Source: Enhydrobacter aerosaccus (lineage in GTDB: Bacteria; Pseudomonadota; Alphaproteobacteria; Reyranellales; Reyranellaceae). Taken from it: 64,000 nucleotides of DNA. Made by a program: the position numbers and the translations under genes. The notes below the pieces were generated by a model. It searched no databases. It saw nothing but the letters and a program-made list of their open reading frames with translations, and was not told where the DNA came from. The DNA lies in NCBI RefSeq assembly GCF_900167455.1, contig NZ_FUWJ01000003.1, forward strand, positions 310,001-374,000. The letters are read 5' to 3'. Numbering within the stretch: the stretch's first letter is position 1; the number at the start of each line of letters is the position of its first letter. Below are positions 19,311 through 27,740 of this stretch, in pieces.

Positions 19311-20111
19311 ATGCGTTTTCTGGCCATCCTGCTTGCCGCCCTCGTTGCCGTGTCTGTCCCGGCAACAGCCCAGATTCAGCGGGGCGCTGCGGCATCGCAA
19401 GTCCTGTCGCCCCCGACCCTCGCTCCGCTGGTGCGCCGCGTCGCCCCGGCTGTCGTCAGCATCTCCATTCGCGGTCACGTCGCCATGGAGCAGAATCCAC
19501 TCTTCAGCGACCCGCTGTTCCGGCAGTTCTTCGGCATCCCCGAAGGACCGATCATGCACGAGATCCAGGCGGTCGGGTCAGGCGTGATCGTCGATCCGCG
19601 TCAAGGCCTCATCGTCACCAACAATCATGTCGTTGAGCATGCCGATGATATCGCCGTGACCCTTGCCGATGGACGCCAGCTCCGCGGTCGCAAGATTGGC
19701 GGCGATGCGCGGGCAGACATCGCCTTCATCCAGGTGCCACCCAACCATCTCGAATCGATCCCGTTCGGCGATGCCGACGCCCTCCAGGTCGGCGACTACG
19801 TGATCGCCATCGGCAATCCCTTCGGCATCGGCCAGACCGTGACGCATGGCATCATCAGCGCCGTGCGCCGCACTGGCATAGGCGACGACGAACAGGAGAA
19901 CTTCATCCAGACGGACGCCGCCATCAATCCCGGCAACTCCGGCGGCGCCCTGGTCGATATGAACGGCACGCTCGTCGGCATCAACACCGCGATCATCGGT
20001 CCGAGCGGCGCCAATGTGGGCATCGGCTTCGCCATCCCGGTCAATACAGTCCGGCTGGTCATGGACCGCCTGATGCGCCGCGCCGCCGCCGCGCACAACC
20101 GATGGCAATGA
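19311..20111 (+). CDS. Periplasmic Deg/HtrA-type serine protease lacking a PDZ domain
   Basis: This 266-residue trypsin-like protease has a signal peptide (1-20, ATAQ) and a full catalytic triad: H106 (TNNHVV), D136 (RADIAFI) and S210 (NPGNSGG). The Q-linker with PLFSDPLFRQFFGIP resembles DegP loop LA. The chain stops just after the protease domain (FAIPVNTVRLVMDRL), so the one or two PDZ domains that regulate DegP and DegS are absent. It is 75 bp downstream of glnD and convergent with the cation transporter, whose stop is 2 nt away. It is probably a periplasmic quality-control or processing protease. Confidence 0.9.
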   Translation: MRFLAILLAALVAVSVPATAQIQRGAAASQVLSPPTLAPLVRRVAPAVVSISIRGHVAMEQNPLFSDPLFRQFFGIPEGPIMHEIQAVGSGVIVDPRQGLIVTNNHVVEHADDIAVTLADGRQLRGRKIGGDARADIAFIQVPPNHLESIPFGDADALQVGDYVIAIGNPFGIGQTVTHGIISAVRRTGIGDDEQENFIQTDAAINPGNSGGALVDMNGTLVGINTAIIGPSGANVGIGFAIPVNTVRLVMDRLMRRAAAAHNRWQ

Positions 20112-20113
20112 TG

Positions 20114-21046
20114 TCAGGCTACGTGCTTGGCGCATGCCTTCGGTTTCACGAACAGCGCCACCACCTCGGGATGCTTGTCGCGGATCCGCCGCTCGAGTGA
20201 TACGACGCTTTGTTCGATATCGGGCGTTTTCAGTTCGTCATCGAACTCGAGATTGAGCGCTGCGAGGATCTCGTCCGGCGCAAGATGAACGGTGAAGACG
20301 CCAGTCGCCCTTTCCACACCGGGCTCACTCGCGGCCAGTTCGATGATGGAGTTGGAAATCCGCTTGCTGGCCTGTTCGCTGATCAGCAGCTCCTTGCTTT
20401 CCCGCGCCAGGATCAGGGCCGCGACCGCCAGGACGATCCCGATCAGGATCGATGCCAACCCGTCCAGTTCCGGGATGTTCAACTGGTCGGCCGAAAACAC
20501 TCCGATCGCGGCGATCACGATACCGATGATCGCGGCCGTATCCTCGAATAGCACCATGAAGGCTGGCGGATCCTTGCTCTCATGGACGGCCTGCCAATAG
20601 TTCCTCGTCCCCTTCCTTTCGCGAAACAGCCGAAGCGCCGTCCACCATGACGCGCCCTCGAACACGAGGGACAGAGCCAGCACGACGTAGTTCACCTCAG
20701 CGTGCTCGATCGGCTCGGGCTCGCGCATATGCATGACACCTTCGTAGATCGAAGCGCCGGCGCCCACCGCGAACAGCATCAGTGCGACCATGAAACTCCA
20801 GAAGTACAGCTCGCGGCCATATCCCAGAGGGTGCGATGGATCGGGCTTGCGTGCCGAGGCGCGATATCCGTACAGCAGCAGCAACTCGTTGCCACTATCG
20901 ACCAGGGAATGCATCCCCTCGCTCAGCATCGACGAGCTTCCGGTAAAAGTCGCGGCGCCGAACTTGGTGATGGCGACGAGGATATTTCCCGCCAGCGCCG
21001 CATAGACGGTCATCTTCGATGCCGACCGTCGATCCCTGCTTTTCAT
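20114..21046 (-). CDS. Cation diffusion facilitator (CDF)-family metal transporter
   Basis: This 310-residue inner-membrane protein probably exports divalent cations by proton antiport. It has about six membrane helices and the helix II metal site HSLVD (H46, D50). A paired metal site is expected in helix V, in AIGVFSADQLNIPELDG. The C-terminal cytoplasmic domain (about 215-300) has the ferredoxin-like CDF fold. The sequence fits the branch of CDF proteins with a longer loop after helix III (ESKDPPAFMVLFEDTAA). ATG 21046 follows GGAGG by 8 nt; the GTG at 21061 is less likely. Metal specificity cannot be read. Confidence 0.9.
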   Translation of the reverse strand: MKSRDRRSASKMTVYAALAGNILVAITKFGAATFTGSSSMLSEGMHSLVDSGNELLLLYGYRASARKPDPSHPLGYGRELYFWSFMVALMLFAVGAGASIYEGVMHMREPEPIEHAEVNYVVLALSLVFEGASWWTALRLFRERKGTRNYWQAVHESKDPPAFMVLFEDTAAIIGIVIAAIGVFSADQLNIPELDGLASILIGIVLAVAALILARESKELLISEQASKRISNSIIELAASEPGVERATGVFTVHLAPDEILAALNLEFDDELKTPDIEQSVVSLERRIRDKHPEVVALFVKPKACAKHVA

Positions 21047-21103
21047 GGCTGTCGCCTCCACCCCCGGCTTCGAACGAAAACGCCGCTGCTCGAGCAGCCG
21101 TTG

Positions 21104-21514
21104 CTAGGGCGTCACCGACACGGGCGAAGCGCACGCGCTTCCGCCTGCGGCCTCGCAGACGATGGTGATGACCTTGCGATCTTTCACCTGATCGCAGGGC
21201 ACCCCCAAGGCGCGCGAGGTATCGAGATGTTGCTGCAGGAACGCCGTCGCACCTGGAGCGATCGGAAAGAGAATCCCCTCGCGATAGGCCGACTGCAGCT
21301 CGAGGCGTCGTTCCGCGCCATCGGCCAGGGTGAGGAGAAGATCGACTTCGAGATACTCGATGGTCTGCATCGATCTGTTGTCCACGGCGAGACTGGGGAC
21401 ACAGCTCCCATAGAGCATCTTGTCGACACCACGATGAACTTCGATGACCGGATCGGCGGCCAGCGCCGGCCAGGCAAAGAGGAGGATCGATAGGATCGCC
21501 GGGCCGAACTGCAT
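21104..21514 (-). CDS. Small secreted protein with four cysteines, unknown function
   Basis: This 136-residue protein has a signal peptide (1-20, AWPALAAD) and a compact domain with four cysteines (C38, C107, C120, C128) that could form two disulfides in the periplasm. I do not recognise the family. ATG 21514 follows GGGAGG closely. It lies 11 nt after the ppsR stop on the same strand, so it is probably cotranscribed with ppsR, and ends 57 bp before the CDF gene start. The reading frame continues upstream over ppsR but that part is a shadow. Confidence 0.65.
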   Translation of the reverse strand: MQFGPAILSILLFAWPALAADPVIEVHRGVDKMLYGSCVPSLAVDNRSMQTIEYLEVDLLLTLADGAERRLELQSAYREGILFPIAPGATAFLQQHLDTSRALGVPCDQVKDRKVITIVCEAAGGSACASPVSVTP

Positions 21515-21525
21515 TGCGCCCTCCC

Positions 21526-22374
21526 TCAGGGCGTCGAGGCTTCTCCCGCCTGTAGGCGCCGTTCGCGCCGCACATTCAACATCTGAAGGATCGCCGCAGC
21601 GGTTTCCTCGATCGATCGCCGCGTGACATCGATCGTCGCCCATTGCCGCCGGGCATAGAGGCGTCGCGCGTCCTGGATTTCGCGCTGGACCTGCTCCATG
21701 TCCGTGTACTCGGTCTCGGTATCCTGCTGCAGCAGCCGCAATCTGTTCACACGGATCTGCACCAGCCGCTCGGGATCGGTGATCAACCCCACGACCAGCG
21801 GCCGCGTTGCCGCTTCCAGTTCCGGCGGCGGCGGGACCGACGGCACCAGCGGGATATTGGCGGCGCGAACGCCGCGATTGGCCAGATAGACGCAAGTCGG
21901 CGTCTTCGAGGTCCGCGACGGCCCGACCAGGACCACGTCGGCATCGTCGAGGTCGTGCGTGGATTGCCCATCATCGTGCGCCAGCGTGTAGTGCATCGCA
22001 TCGATACGGTCGAAATAGCCATCGTCGAGCTGATGCTGGCGGCCCGGCCACTGCTCGCTCTTCGAGTGAAAATGAACGGCCAGGACACTCATCACCTGAT
22101 CGAGCACGCCCACGCAGGGAAGCTGCAGGCGGCGGCAATGATCTCGCACGCAGTCGCGCAATTCCGGATCGACCAGCGTGTAGAGCACAGGGCCGCGATC
22201 GCGCTCGACCGCCTGCATGACCTTTTCCATCTGCCCTTTGGTGCGCACCAGGGACCACACATGTTCCTGGACGAACACGCCCTCATATTGCACCAGGCAG
22301 GCGCGGGCCACGCTCGACACGGTCTCGCCGGTCGAGTCGGACACCAGATGGACATGGAAATTTCGGTTGGCCAC
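21526..22374 (-). CDS. ppsR: Bifunctional kinase/pyrophosphorylase regulating PEP synthase or PPDK
   Basis: This 282-residue DUF299-family enzyme phosphorylates and dephosphorylates a threonine of phosphoenolpyruvate synthase or pyruvate phosphate dikinase, using ADP and phosphate. It shows the N-terminal HLVSDSTGETV motif and the P-loop-like segment VGPSRTSKTPTCVYLA. The start is GTG at 22374. It is divergent from hemE across 321 bp, a layout common in alphaproteobacteria near the origin. Confidence 0.94.
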   Translation of the reverse strand: MANRNFHVHLVSDSTGETVSSVARACLVQYEGVFVQEHVWSLVRTKGQMEKVMQAVERDRGPVLYTLVDPELRDCVRDHCRRLQLPCVGVLDQVMSVLAVHFHSKSEQWPGRQHQLDDGYFDRIDAMHYTLAHDDGQSTHDLDDADVVLVGPSRTSKTPTCVYLANRGVRAANIPLVPSVPPPPELEAATRPLVVGLITDPERLVQIRVNRLRLLQQDTETEYTDMEQVQREIQDARRLYARRQWATIDVTRRSIEETAAAILQMLNVRRERRLQAGEASTP

Positions 22375-22695
22375 GTCTCAACTTACTCCACAGCGGTCCG
22401 GGGAGAAATCCGGTTTCGCGGTAGCAAAACGGGGACAAGGGCACCTCTTTTCCCATCGGGCCCGGTTTGGGACCCGACTCGCCTGCCCCATCCCGTTCGT
22501 CATCCCCTCCGGATAAGATGAAATGAATGGTCTGCGAATCGGGAAGAAACGTATCCAGAGCTCATGAACCGCGCTTTTCCGATCCACAGCCGCCTGGGGA
22601 CCACTGTCTAATCATGCTGATCCCCATGCTCCACACGCTCAACGACTCCTACAACCTATTATGAAAGAGTAAGAGGAAGGCATGAGGGGACGAAC
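22375..22695. other. 321-bp intergenic region between divergent ppsR and hemE
   Basis: No convincing gene is present. A 69-codon minus-strand frame (22378-22587) has no ribosome site or recognisable features. The segment at 22457-22478 can form an imperfect hairpin (TCGGGCCC with GGACCCGA). The region must hold promoters for both divergent genes; I cannot place them with confidence. The right end is AT-rich (22650-22680) and gives the ribosome site for hemE. Confidence 0.6.
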
Positions 22696-23739
22696 TTGAG
22701 CCACGGGAAATTTCTGGCCACGCTAGCCGGGACGCGCTTTCCGACGCCACCGATCTGGCTGATGCGTCAGGCCGGCCGGTACCTACCGGAGTATCGTGCC
22801 GTCCGGGCCACCACGCGTTCGTTCCTCGATTTCTGTTACACGCCCGACAAGGCGGTCGAGGTCACTTTGCAGCCGATCCGTCGCTTTGGACTCGATGCGG
22901 CGATCATCTTTTCCGACATCCTCGTCGTGCCGCATGCACTTGGCCAAAAAGTCTGGTTCGAGGAAGGCGAAGGACCGAAGCTTGAAGCGCTGACCGACCC
23001 GGTGCAGTTCGGGCAGTTGTCTCGCGCCCGGCTGGCCGATCATCTGGCTCCGGTCTACCAGGCCATCACGGCAACGCGGGCCGCCTTGCCGCGCGAGACT
23101 GCCTTGCTGGGCTTTGCCGGCGCGCCTTTCACCCTTGCCTGCTACATGATCGAGGGAGCCGGCAGCCGTGACTTCGCCAAGGTGAAGCTCTGGGCCTATC
23201 GTCATCCCGATTCCTTTGGTCTGCTGATCGATCTTCTCGTCGAGGCGATCGTCGATCATCTGGCCTATCAGGTCGAAGCCGGTGCAGACGCCGTCCAACT
23301 GTTCGACTCCTGGGCGGGTGTCCTGCCCGAGGAGCAGCTCTTCAGCTGGTCGCTCGAACCGATGATCCGGATTGCGCACGCTCTCCATGCGCGCCATCCC
23401 AAAGTGCCGATCATTGCCTTTCCCCGCGCGGTCGGTCCTGCGGCGTTGATGTATCGCCGGCCGGACGCATTCGCAGCTCTGTCGATCGATACCGGCATCG
23501 GCGCGCATTGGGCCATGCAGGAACTGCAGCCGCATATCTGCCTCCAGGGCAATCTCGATCCCCTGATGCTGGTCGCCGGCGGACCGGCGCTCGAACGCGA
23601 GGCGCACCGTATCCTGAACAAGCTCGGTCACGGTTCCTTTGTCTTCAATCTCGGCCACGGTGTGGTGCCCCAGACACCGCCCGAGCATGTGGCACAGCTC
23701 GTCGATATCGTGCGCCACTGGAAGCCTTCTTCCTCGTGA
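22696..23739 (+). CDS. hemE: Uroporphyrinogen-III decarboxylase
   Basis: This 347-residue cytosolic enzyme decarboxylates the four acetate side chains of uroporphyrinogen III to give coproporphyrinogen III. The N-terminal signature WLMRQAGRYLPEYR and the catalytic Asp in IIFSDILVVPHALG are present. The start is TTG at 22696 with GAGGGGA upstream; the ATG at 22682 runs into a stop after five codons. It is followed by hemH (10-nt gap) and hemJ. Confidence 0.97.
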   Translation: MSHGKFLATLAGTRFPTPPIWLMRQAGRYLPEYRAVRATTRSFLDFCYTPDKAVEVTLQPIRRFGLDAAIIFSDILVVPHALGQKVWFEEGEGPKLEALTDPVQFGQLSRARLADHLAPVYQAITATRAALPRETALLGFAGAPFTLACYMIEGAGSRDFAKVKLWAYRHPDSFGLLIDLLVEAIVDHLAYQVEAGADAVQLFDSWAGVLPEEQLFSWSLEPMIRIAHALHARHPKVPIIAFPRAVGPAALMYRRPDAFAALSIDTGIGAHWAMQELQPHICLQGNLDPLMLVAGGPALEREAHRILNKLGHGSFVFNLGHGVVPQTPPEHVAQLVDIVRHWKPSSS

Positions 23740-23749
23740 GCGACCAGCC

Positions 23750-24709
23750 ATGAAGATCGCCATCATCCTGTTCAATCTGGGCGGCCCGGATTCGCTCGAA
23801 GCGGTGCAGCCCTTCCTGCGCAACCTCTTCAGCGATCCGGCAATCATCACGCTGCCATCCTGGCTGCGCTTGCCGTTGGCCCATTTCATTTCCAAGCGGC
23901 GCGCGCCCAAGGCGCTGGGCATCTATGAGCAGATCGGCGGCGGCTCTCCGATCCTGGGGCAAACCGAGGCGCAGGCTCGCGCGCTCGAAGAGGCATTGAG
24001 CCAGGGCAATCACCATGAATGGCGCGGTTATGTGTGCATGCGCTACTGGCATCCCCTGACCGACGCCGTCGTCAAATCGGTAGCGCGCTTTGCCCCCGAC
24101 CGTATTGTCCTGCTGCCGCTCTATCCGCAATTCTCGACCACCACCACCGCCTCTTCGTTCCGGGCTTGGCACAAGGTCGCTCATTTCAAGACGCCGACCC
24201 GCACTGTCGAGAGCTATCCCGTGGAACCCGGGTTCATCGCCGCATCGGTGGAACTCGTGAAGCAGGGGCTGTCGGAAGTCGGCGCTGCTCCGAGACGCGT
24301 GCTCTTCTCGGCGCATGGCTTGCCGGAAAAAGTAATCAAGGCAGGAGATCCATACCAACGGCAGGTCGAACAGACCGCCGAAGCGATTGCGTCACAACTC
24401 GGCGGAGTCGATTGGACGGTCTGCTATCAGAGCCGCGTCGGACCTTTGAAATGGATCGGTCCTTCCACCGATGCCGAGATCGCGCGTGCCGGCGCCGACA
24501 AGGTCGGGGTGGTCCTCTATCCTCTTTCCTTCGTGTCCGAACATTCGGAAACGTTGGTGGAACTCGACATCGAATATCGCCATCTTGCCGACAAGGCGGG
24601 TGTTCCCAAGTATGTGCGCGTCCCAACCGTGGGCACGCATCCGCAGTTCATCGCGGGCCTCGCCAACCTCGTGCGAGCCGCGCTCGCCGAACATGAGGAG
24701 ATGGCGTGA
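23750..24709 (+). CDS. hemH: Ferrochelatase
   Basis: This 319-residue enzyme inserts ferrous iron into protoporphyrin IX. It starts MKIAIILFNLGGPDSLEAV and shows the catalytic His in VLFSAHGLPEKVI and the acidic metal site in FVSEHSETLVELD. The C-terminal cysteines of [2Fe-2S] ferrochelatases are absent. It is cotranscribed with hemE, and its stop overlaps the hemJ ATG (TGATG). A reading frame beginning further upstream is a shadow over hemE. Confidence 0.97.
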   Translation: MKIAIILFNLGGPDSLEAVQPFLRNLFSDPAIITLPSWLRLPLAHFISKRRAPKALGIYEQIGGGSPILGQTEAQARALEEALSQGNHHEWRGYVCMRYWHPLTDAVVKSVARFAPDRIVLLPLYPQFSTTTTASSFRAWHKVAHFKTPTRTVESYPVEPGFIAASVELVKQGLSEVGAAPRRVLFSAHGLPEKVIKAGDPYQRQVEQTAEAIASQLGGVDWTVCYQSRVGPLKWIGPSTDAEIARAGADKVGVVLYPLSFVSEHSETLVELDIEYRHLADKAGVPKYVRVPTVGTHPQFIAGLANLVRAALAEHEEMA

Positions 24710-25134
24710 TGCTCTACAATGTCTTGAAGGCGCTCCACATCATCGCGGTTATTGCGTGGATGGCAGGCCTTCTCTATCTGCCACGCCTGTTCGTCTATCA
24801 CGCGGCCGTCGAGAAGGGTTCGGCCCAGAGCGAGACCTTCAAGATCATGGAGCGCCGCCTGCTGCGCGGCATCATGAACCCGGCGATGGTGCTGGTCTGG
24901 ATCTTCGGCCTGCTCGTGGTGTGGCAAGGAAGCTGGTGGCATGCTGGCTGGTGGCACGCCAAATTCGCGCTCGCGATCGTGCTCACCGTCGTGCACCACT
25001 TCTATTCGCGGTGGCGCAAGGATTTCGCCGCAGACCGCAATACGCGGCCCGCGAGCTTCTATCGCTGGTGGAACGAGGTCCCGACCGTCCTGATGATCGC
25101 CATCGTCTTCCTGGCGGTTCTCAAGCCGTTCTGA
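24709..25134 (+). CDS. hemJ: Protoporphyrinogen IX oxidase HemJ
   Basis: This 141-residue membrane protein oxidises protoporphyrinogen IX to protoporphyrin IX, the step before ferrochelatase. It has four membrane helices and the conserved His and Arg residues in LHIIAVIAWMAGLLYLPRL. ATG 24709 overlaps the hemH stop by one base. Its 3' end overlaps the convergent MATE gene by 14 bp. Adjacent hemE, hemH and hemJ give three of the last four haem steps; the coproporphyrinogen oxidase step is missing here. In many relatives rho follows hemJ, but not here. Confidence 0.96.
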   Translation: MLYNVLKALHIIAVIAWMAGLLYLPRLFVYHAAVEKGSAQSETFKIMERRLLRGIMNPAMVLVWIFGLLVVWQGSWWHAGWWHAKFALAIVLTVVHHFYSRWRKDFAADRNTRPASFYRWWNEVPTVLMIAIVFLAVLKPF

Positions 25135-26560
25135 CGTGCCATCCGGCGCGCCGGAAGATCGCCAGGGAGGCGAAGCCGGCATAGACGACGAACGAAAGCG
25201 CGACGATGGCCGATACTGTTCCCATGCCGGCGCCGAGAAACGTTACCGCCAACCAGGAAAGCCCAGCCGCCGTCAGCAGGCGACCGGAGACGGCAACGGA
25301 GGGCCAGAAGACGAGGTTGGCTCCCTGGCCGGCAAAGGACACAACGAAGCCGAAGCCGAACAGCCCATAGACGACGCCGACGATCCGCAGGTAGGTCGTT
25401 CCCGCCTCGAGCGCTGCCGGATCGTGCGTGAACAGGGTGAGCCAGAGCGATGGGGCAATGGCTGCCACCAGCCCGATCAGTTCGGTGACGCCAACACCGA
25501 TCAGGGCCGAGATCCAGGCGATATGGCGGGCGCGTGCGCCGTTGCCGGCGCCGATATTGATACCGACCATGGTGAGCACTGCGGAGGAAAGCCCGAACAG
25601 GACGGGGATCATCACATAGTCGAGCCGTGAAGCGGTTCCGTAGCCAGCCAGCGCCGCGGTGCCGAACAGGCCGACAGCGCCGGTGACCAGGATCACGCAG
25701 AGGTTCGTCTGCAGGGCGTTGATGGCGGTCGGCAGTCCGACTCTCAGAATGTCGGCGAACAGCCGCCATTGCAGACGCGCCAGGCCAAGCGTCAAGCCGG
25801 ATCGCCCCGAGCGCATGTACCCCAGCATGATCAGCAGGGCGCCGGTGTAATAGGCGCCGAAGGCGATGCCCGCACCGGCGATGCCCAGACGAGGAATCGG
25901 GCCGAACCCGAAGATCAATGCCGGCGAGGCCGGAATCATGACGAGGGCGCCGACAAGCGTGACCAGAGCCGGTACCTTCACGTTGCCCGAGCCACGCAGG
26001 GCCGCAGCGAACATGTTCACGATCCAGACCGCAATTGCGCCGGCGAACAGCCAGTTTGAATACTTCAAGGCTGCGGTCAGTGAGGCATCGTGGCCTCCCA
26101 GCGCGGCATAGAGGGCCGGGCCGCCCAGCCAGGCGCCGGCGGTGAACAGGGCGCCGAAGAACACCGCCAGCACGGTGGCATGGAATACCAGCGCGTCGGC
26201 GTCATGATGCCGTCCTGCGCCGATCGCCCGCGCTACGGCCGAGGCCACGCCGCTGCCGATTCCGCCGTTGGACATCGTGGTCATGAGCATGAAGATCGGA
26301 AAGACGAGGGCAACGCCTGCCAGGGCGTCGGTGCCGAGAAAGCCCACGTAATAGGTCTCGGCGATGCCGACGGCCGTCTGGGCCACCATCACGCCGATCG
26401 TCGGCAGGGCAAGTCGGGTGAGGGTGGGAACGATCGGACCTTCCAACATGAGCGTCCGGACCCGCGCCTTGCGCTCGGCGCCAGCGGTGCTGACAGGCTT
26501 TGCGAGTGCCGGTCCGACTGCAGGACCAGCGTCATCGGCAAGGGCGGCGACGTCGGACAT
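25121..26560 (-). CDS. MATE-family multidrug/Na+-type efflux protein
   Basis: This 479-residue inner-membrane antiporter has two homologous six-helix halves. The MATE pattern is seen in LTRLALPTIGVMVAQTAVGIA near the start and ADILRVGLPTAINALQ at the second half. ATG 26560 has AAGGAG 7 nt upstream and is preferred to 26581. The N-terminal 50 residues are charged and likely cytoplasmic. It is divergent from an HxlR regulator across 106 bp that contain two direct repeats, so HxlR control of this exporter is likely. Confidence 0.92.
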   Translation of the reverse strand: MSDVAALADDAGPAVGPALAKPVSTAGAERKARVRTLMLEGPIVPTLTRLALPTIGVMVAQTAVGIAETYYVGFLGTDALAGVALVFPIFMLMTTMSNGGIGSGVASAVARAIGAGRHHDADALVFHATVLAVFFGALFTAGAWLGGPALYAALGGHDASLTAALKYSNWLFAGAIAVWIVNMFAAALRGSGNVKVPALVTLVGALVMIPASPALIFGFGPIPRLGIAGAGIAFGAYYTGALLIMLGYMRSGRSGLTLGLARLQWRLFADILRVGLPTAINALQTNLCVILVTGAVGLFGTAALAGYGTASRLDYVMIPVLFGLSSAVLTMVGINIGAGNGARARHIAWISALIGVGVTELIGLVAAIAPSLWLTLFTHDPAALEAGTTYLRIVGVVYGLFGFGFVVSFAGQGANLVFWPSVAVSGRLLTAAGLSWLAVTFLGAGMGTVSAIVALSFVVYAGFASLAIFRRAGWHVRTA

Positions 26561-26599
26561 CGGCGTACTCCTTCCCGGCACAGATCGACCGGTTTCATA

Positions 26600-26647
26600 A
26601 TGGAACTACTTGGAGCCTAGCCCGGGCCTGTTCTATGATGCAACTAC
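26600..26647. promoter_or_regulatory. Candidate HxlR operator: two direct repeats
   Basis: ATGGAACTAC (26600-26609) and ATGCAACTAC (26638-26647) match at nine of ten bases and start 38 bp apart. The wider match is AT-N-ATG-N-AACTAC. They lie in the spacer between the divergent MATE and hxlR genes. Binding by the HxlR protein is inferred from position and the usual autoregulation in this family. Confidence 0.5.
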
Positions 26648-26666
26648 GCTTGCAAGAGGTTATCTC

Positions 26667-27110
26667 ATGCGACGAAAGAGTCTTTCGGCGGTGGCCTGTC
26701 CCATCGCGCGCACGCTCGACGTGATCGGCGACTGGTGGTCCCTGTTGATCGTGCGCGATGCCTTGCGCGGCATGAGCCGCTTCAGCGAGTTCCAGAAGAG
26801 CCTCGGCGTCTCCAGGAACATCCTGACCCAGCGCCTGCGCGTGCTCGTCGAGCAAGGCATCCTCGAACTGGCGCCGGCCGCCGACGGCAGCGCCTACAGC
26901 GCCTACCGCCTGACAGCCAAGGGTCGAGGCCTGTTCGCGATCCTCGTCGCCCTCGGCCAATGGGGCCAGGACAACCTGCCCACTCCGGATGCCGGGCGCA
27001 TGGCCATGGTCGACCGCAAGTCCGGACAGCCGATCCGCAAGTTGGAAATCCGCGCCAGCGACGGCCGCCTGCTCGGACCCGGCGAGACCATGGTCACGCG
27101 GGTCGCCTAG
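26667..27110 (+). CDS. HxlR-family winged-helix transcriptional regulator
   Basis: This 147-residue regulator has the family opening CPIARTLDVIGDWWSLLIVRDAL (C near residue 11) and a winged helix-turn-helix (about 30-100, with FSEFQKSLGVSRNILTQRL). HxlR proteins often respond to electrophiles or redox signals through the N-terminal Cys, and the Cys is kept here. ATG 26667 follows AGAGG by 7 nt. It is divergent from MATE and 113 bp upstream of the split ThDP decarboxylase operon, so either side could be its target. Confidence 0.9.
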   Translation: MRRKSLSAVACPIARTLDVIGDWWSLLIVRDALRGMSRFSEFQKSLGVSRNILTQRLRVLVEQGILELAPAADGSAYSAYRLTAKGRGLFAILVALGQWGQDNLPTPDAGRMAMVDRKSGQPIRKLEIRASDGRLLGPGETMVTRVA

Positions 27111-27223
27111 CCGGCCACGGTCTCCCCGCGAAATGCAAGCTCGATTGCTCCCGCTTCGTACTGGTGCCTGCGCCTGACGACGCTAGACTGCCGCGCTCCG
27201 ACGGCACACCAAGCACGGACTCC

Positions 27224-27739
27224 ATGAGCGATTGGCGCGACGACATTTTCGCGGTCCTTCAGGACCATGACATCAAACAAGTCTATCACGTTCCCGATGC
27301 TGGCCATTCGCGCCTCATCGAGGCCTGCCAGAAATCGAACGCGATCCGGACCCTGGCTCTCACGACGGAAGAAGAGGGCGTCCCGCTTGCTGCCGGCGCG
27401 TGGCTGGGTGGGCAGCGCTCCGTCCTGCTGATGCAGAGCTCCGGCGTCGGCAACACCATCAACCTGATGGGACTCACCAAGACGCTGCGGTTCCCCTTTC
27501 TGACCCTGATCACCATGCGTGGCGACTATGGCGAGTTCAACTCCTGGCAATATCCGATGGGTCAGGGCACGCCCAAGGTGCTCGAGGCCATGGGCGTGCT
27601 GCTCTATTCGGTCGATAGCGCCGCCGAGGTGAAGGCGACGGTCGACGCAGCCGCCCGTTCGGCTTTTCACGGCGGTCAGGCCGTGGCCGTGCTGCTGCGC
27701 CAGAAGCTGATCGGCATCAAGACCTTCGGGAAGAAATGA
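27224..27739 (+). CDS. Thiamine-diphosphate-dependent decarboxylase, alpha (PYR-domain) subunit, ComD-like
   Basis: This 171-residue protein is a stand-alone PYR domain of a ThDP enzyme, like the alpha subunit of sulfopyruvate or phosphonopyruvate decarboxylase. The cofactor-activating Glu is probably E50 or E51 in LTTEEEGVPLAAGAWLGG. The segments YHVPDAGHS and RGDYGEFNSWQYPMG also fit that subfamily. ATG 27224 is chosen by family length; the frame continues upstream over hxlR as a shadow. It is followed by the beta subunit with a 1-nt gap. Full-length ThDP decarboxylases fuse the two. The 2-oxo acid substrate is unknown. Confidence 0.82.
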   Translation: MSDWRDDIFAVLQDHDIKQVYHVPDAGHSRLIEACQKSNAIRTLALTTEEEGVPLAAGAWLGGQRSVLLMQSSGVGNTINLMGLTKTLRFPFLTLITMRGDYGEFNSWQYPMGQGTPKVLEAMGVLLYSVDSAAEVKATVDAAARSAFHGGQAVAVLLRQKLIGIKTFGKK

Positions 27740-27740
27740 C

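Noticed and set aside
22378-22587. 69-codon minus-strand frame ending 4 bases before ppsR
   Set aside because: It has no ribosome site, no domain and sits in a promoter region. A leader peptide is possible but there is no evidence of attenuation.
27111-27223. Possible thiamine riboswitch before the ThDP enzyme genes
   Set aside because: The 113-bp leader is short and I cannot find the conserved TPP-riboswitch core elements. ThDP-using enzymes, unlike ThDP-synthesis genes, are not usual targets.
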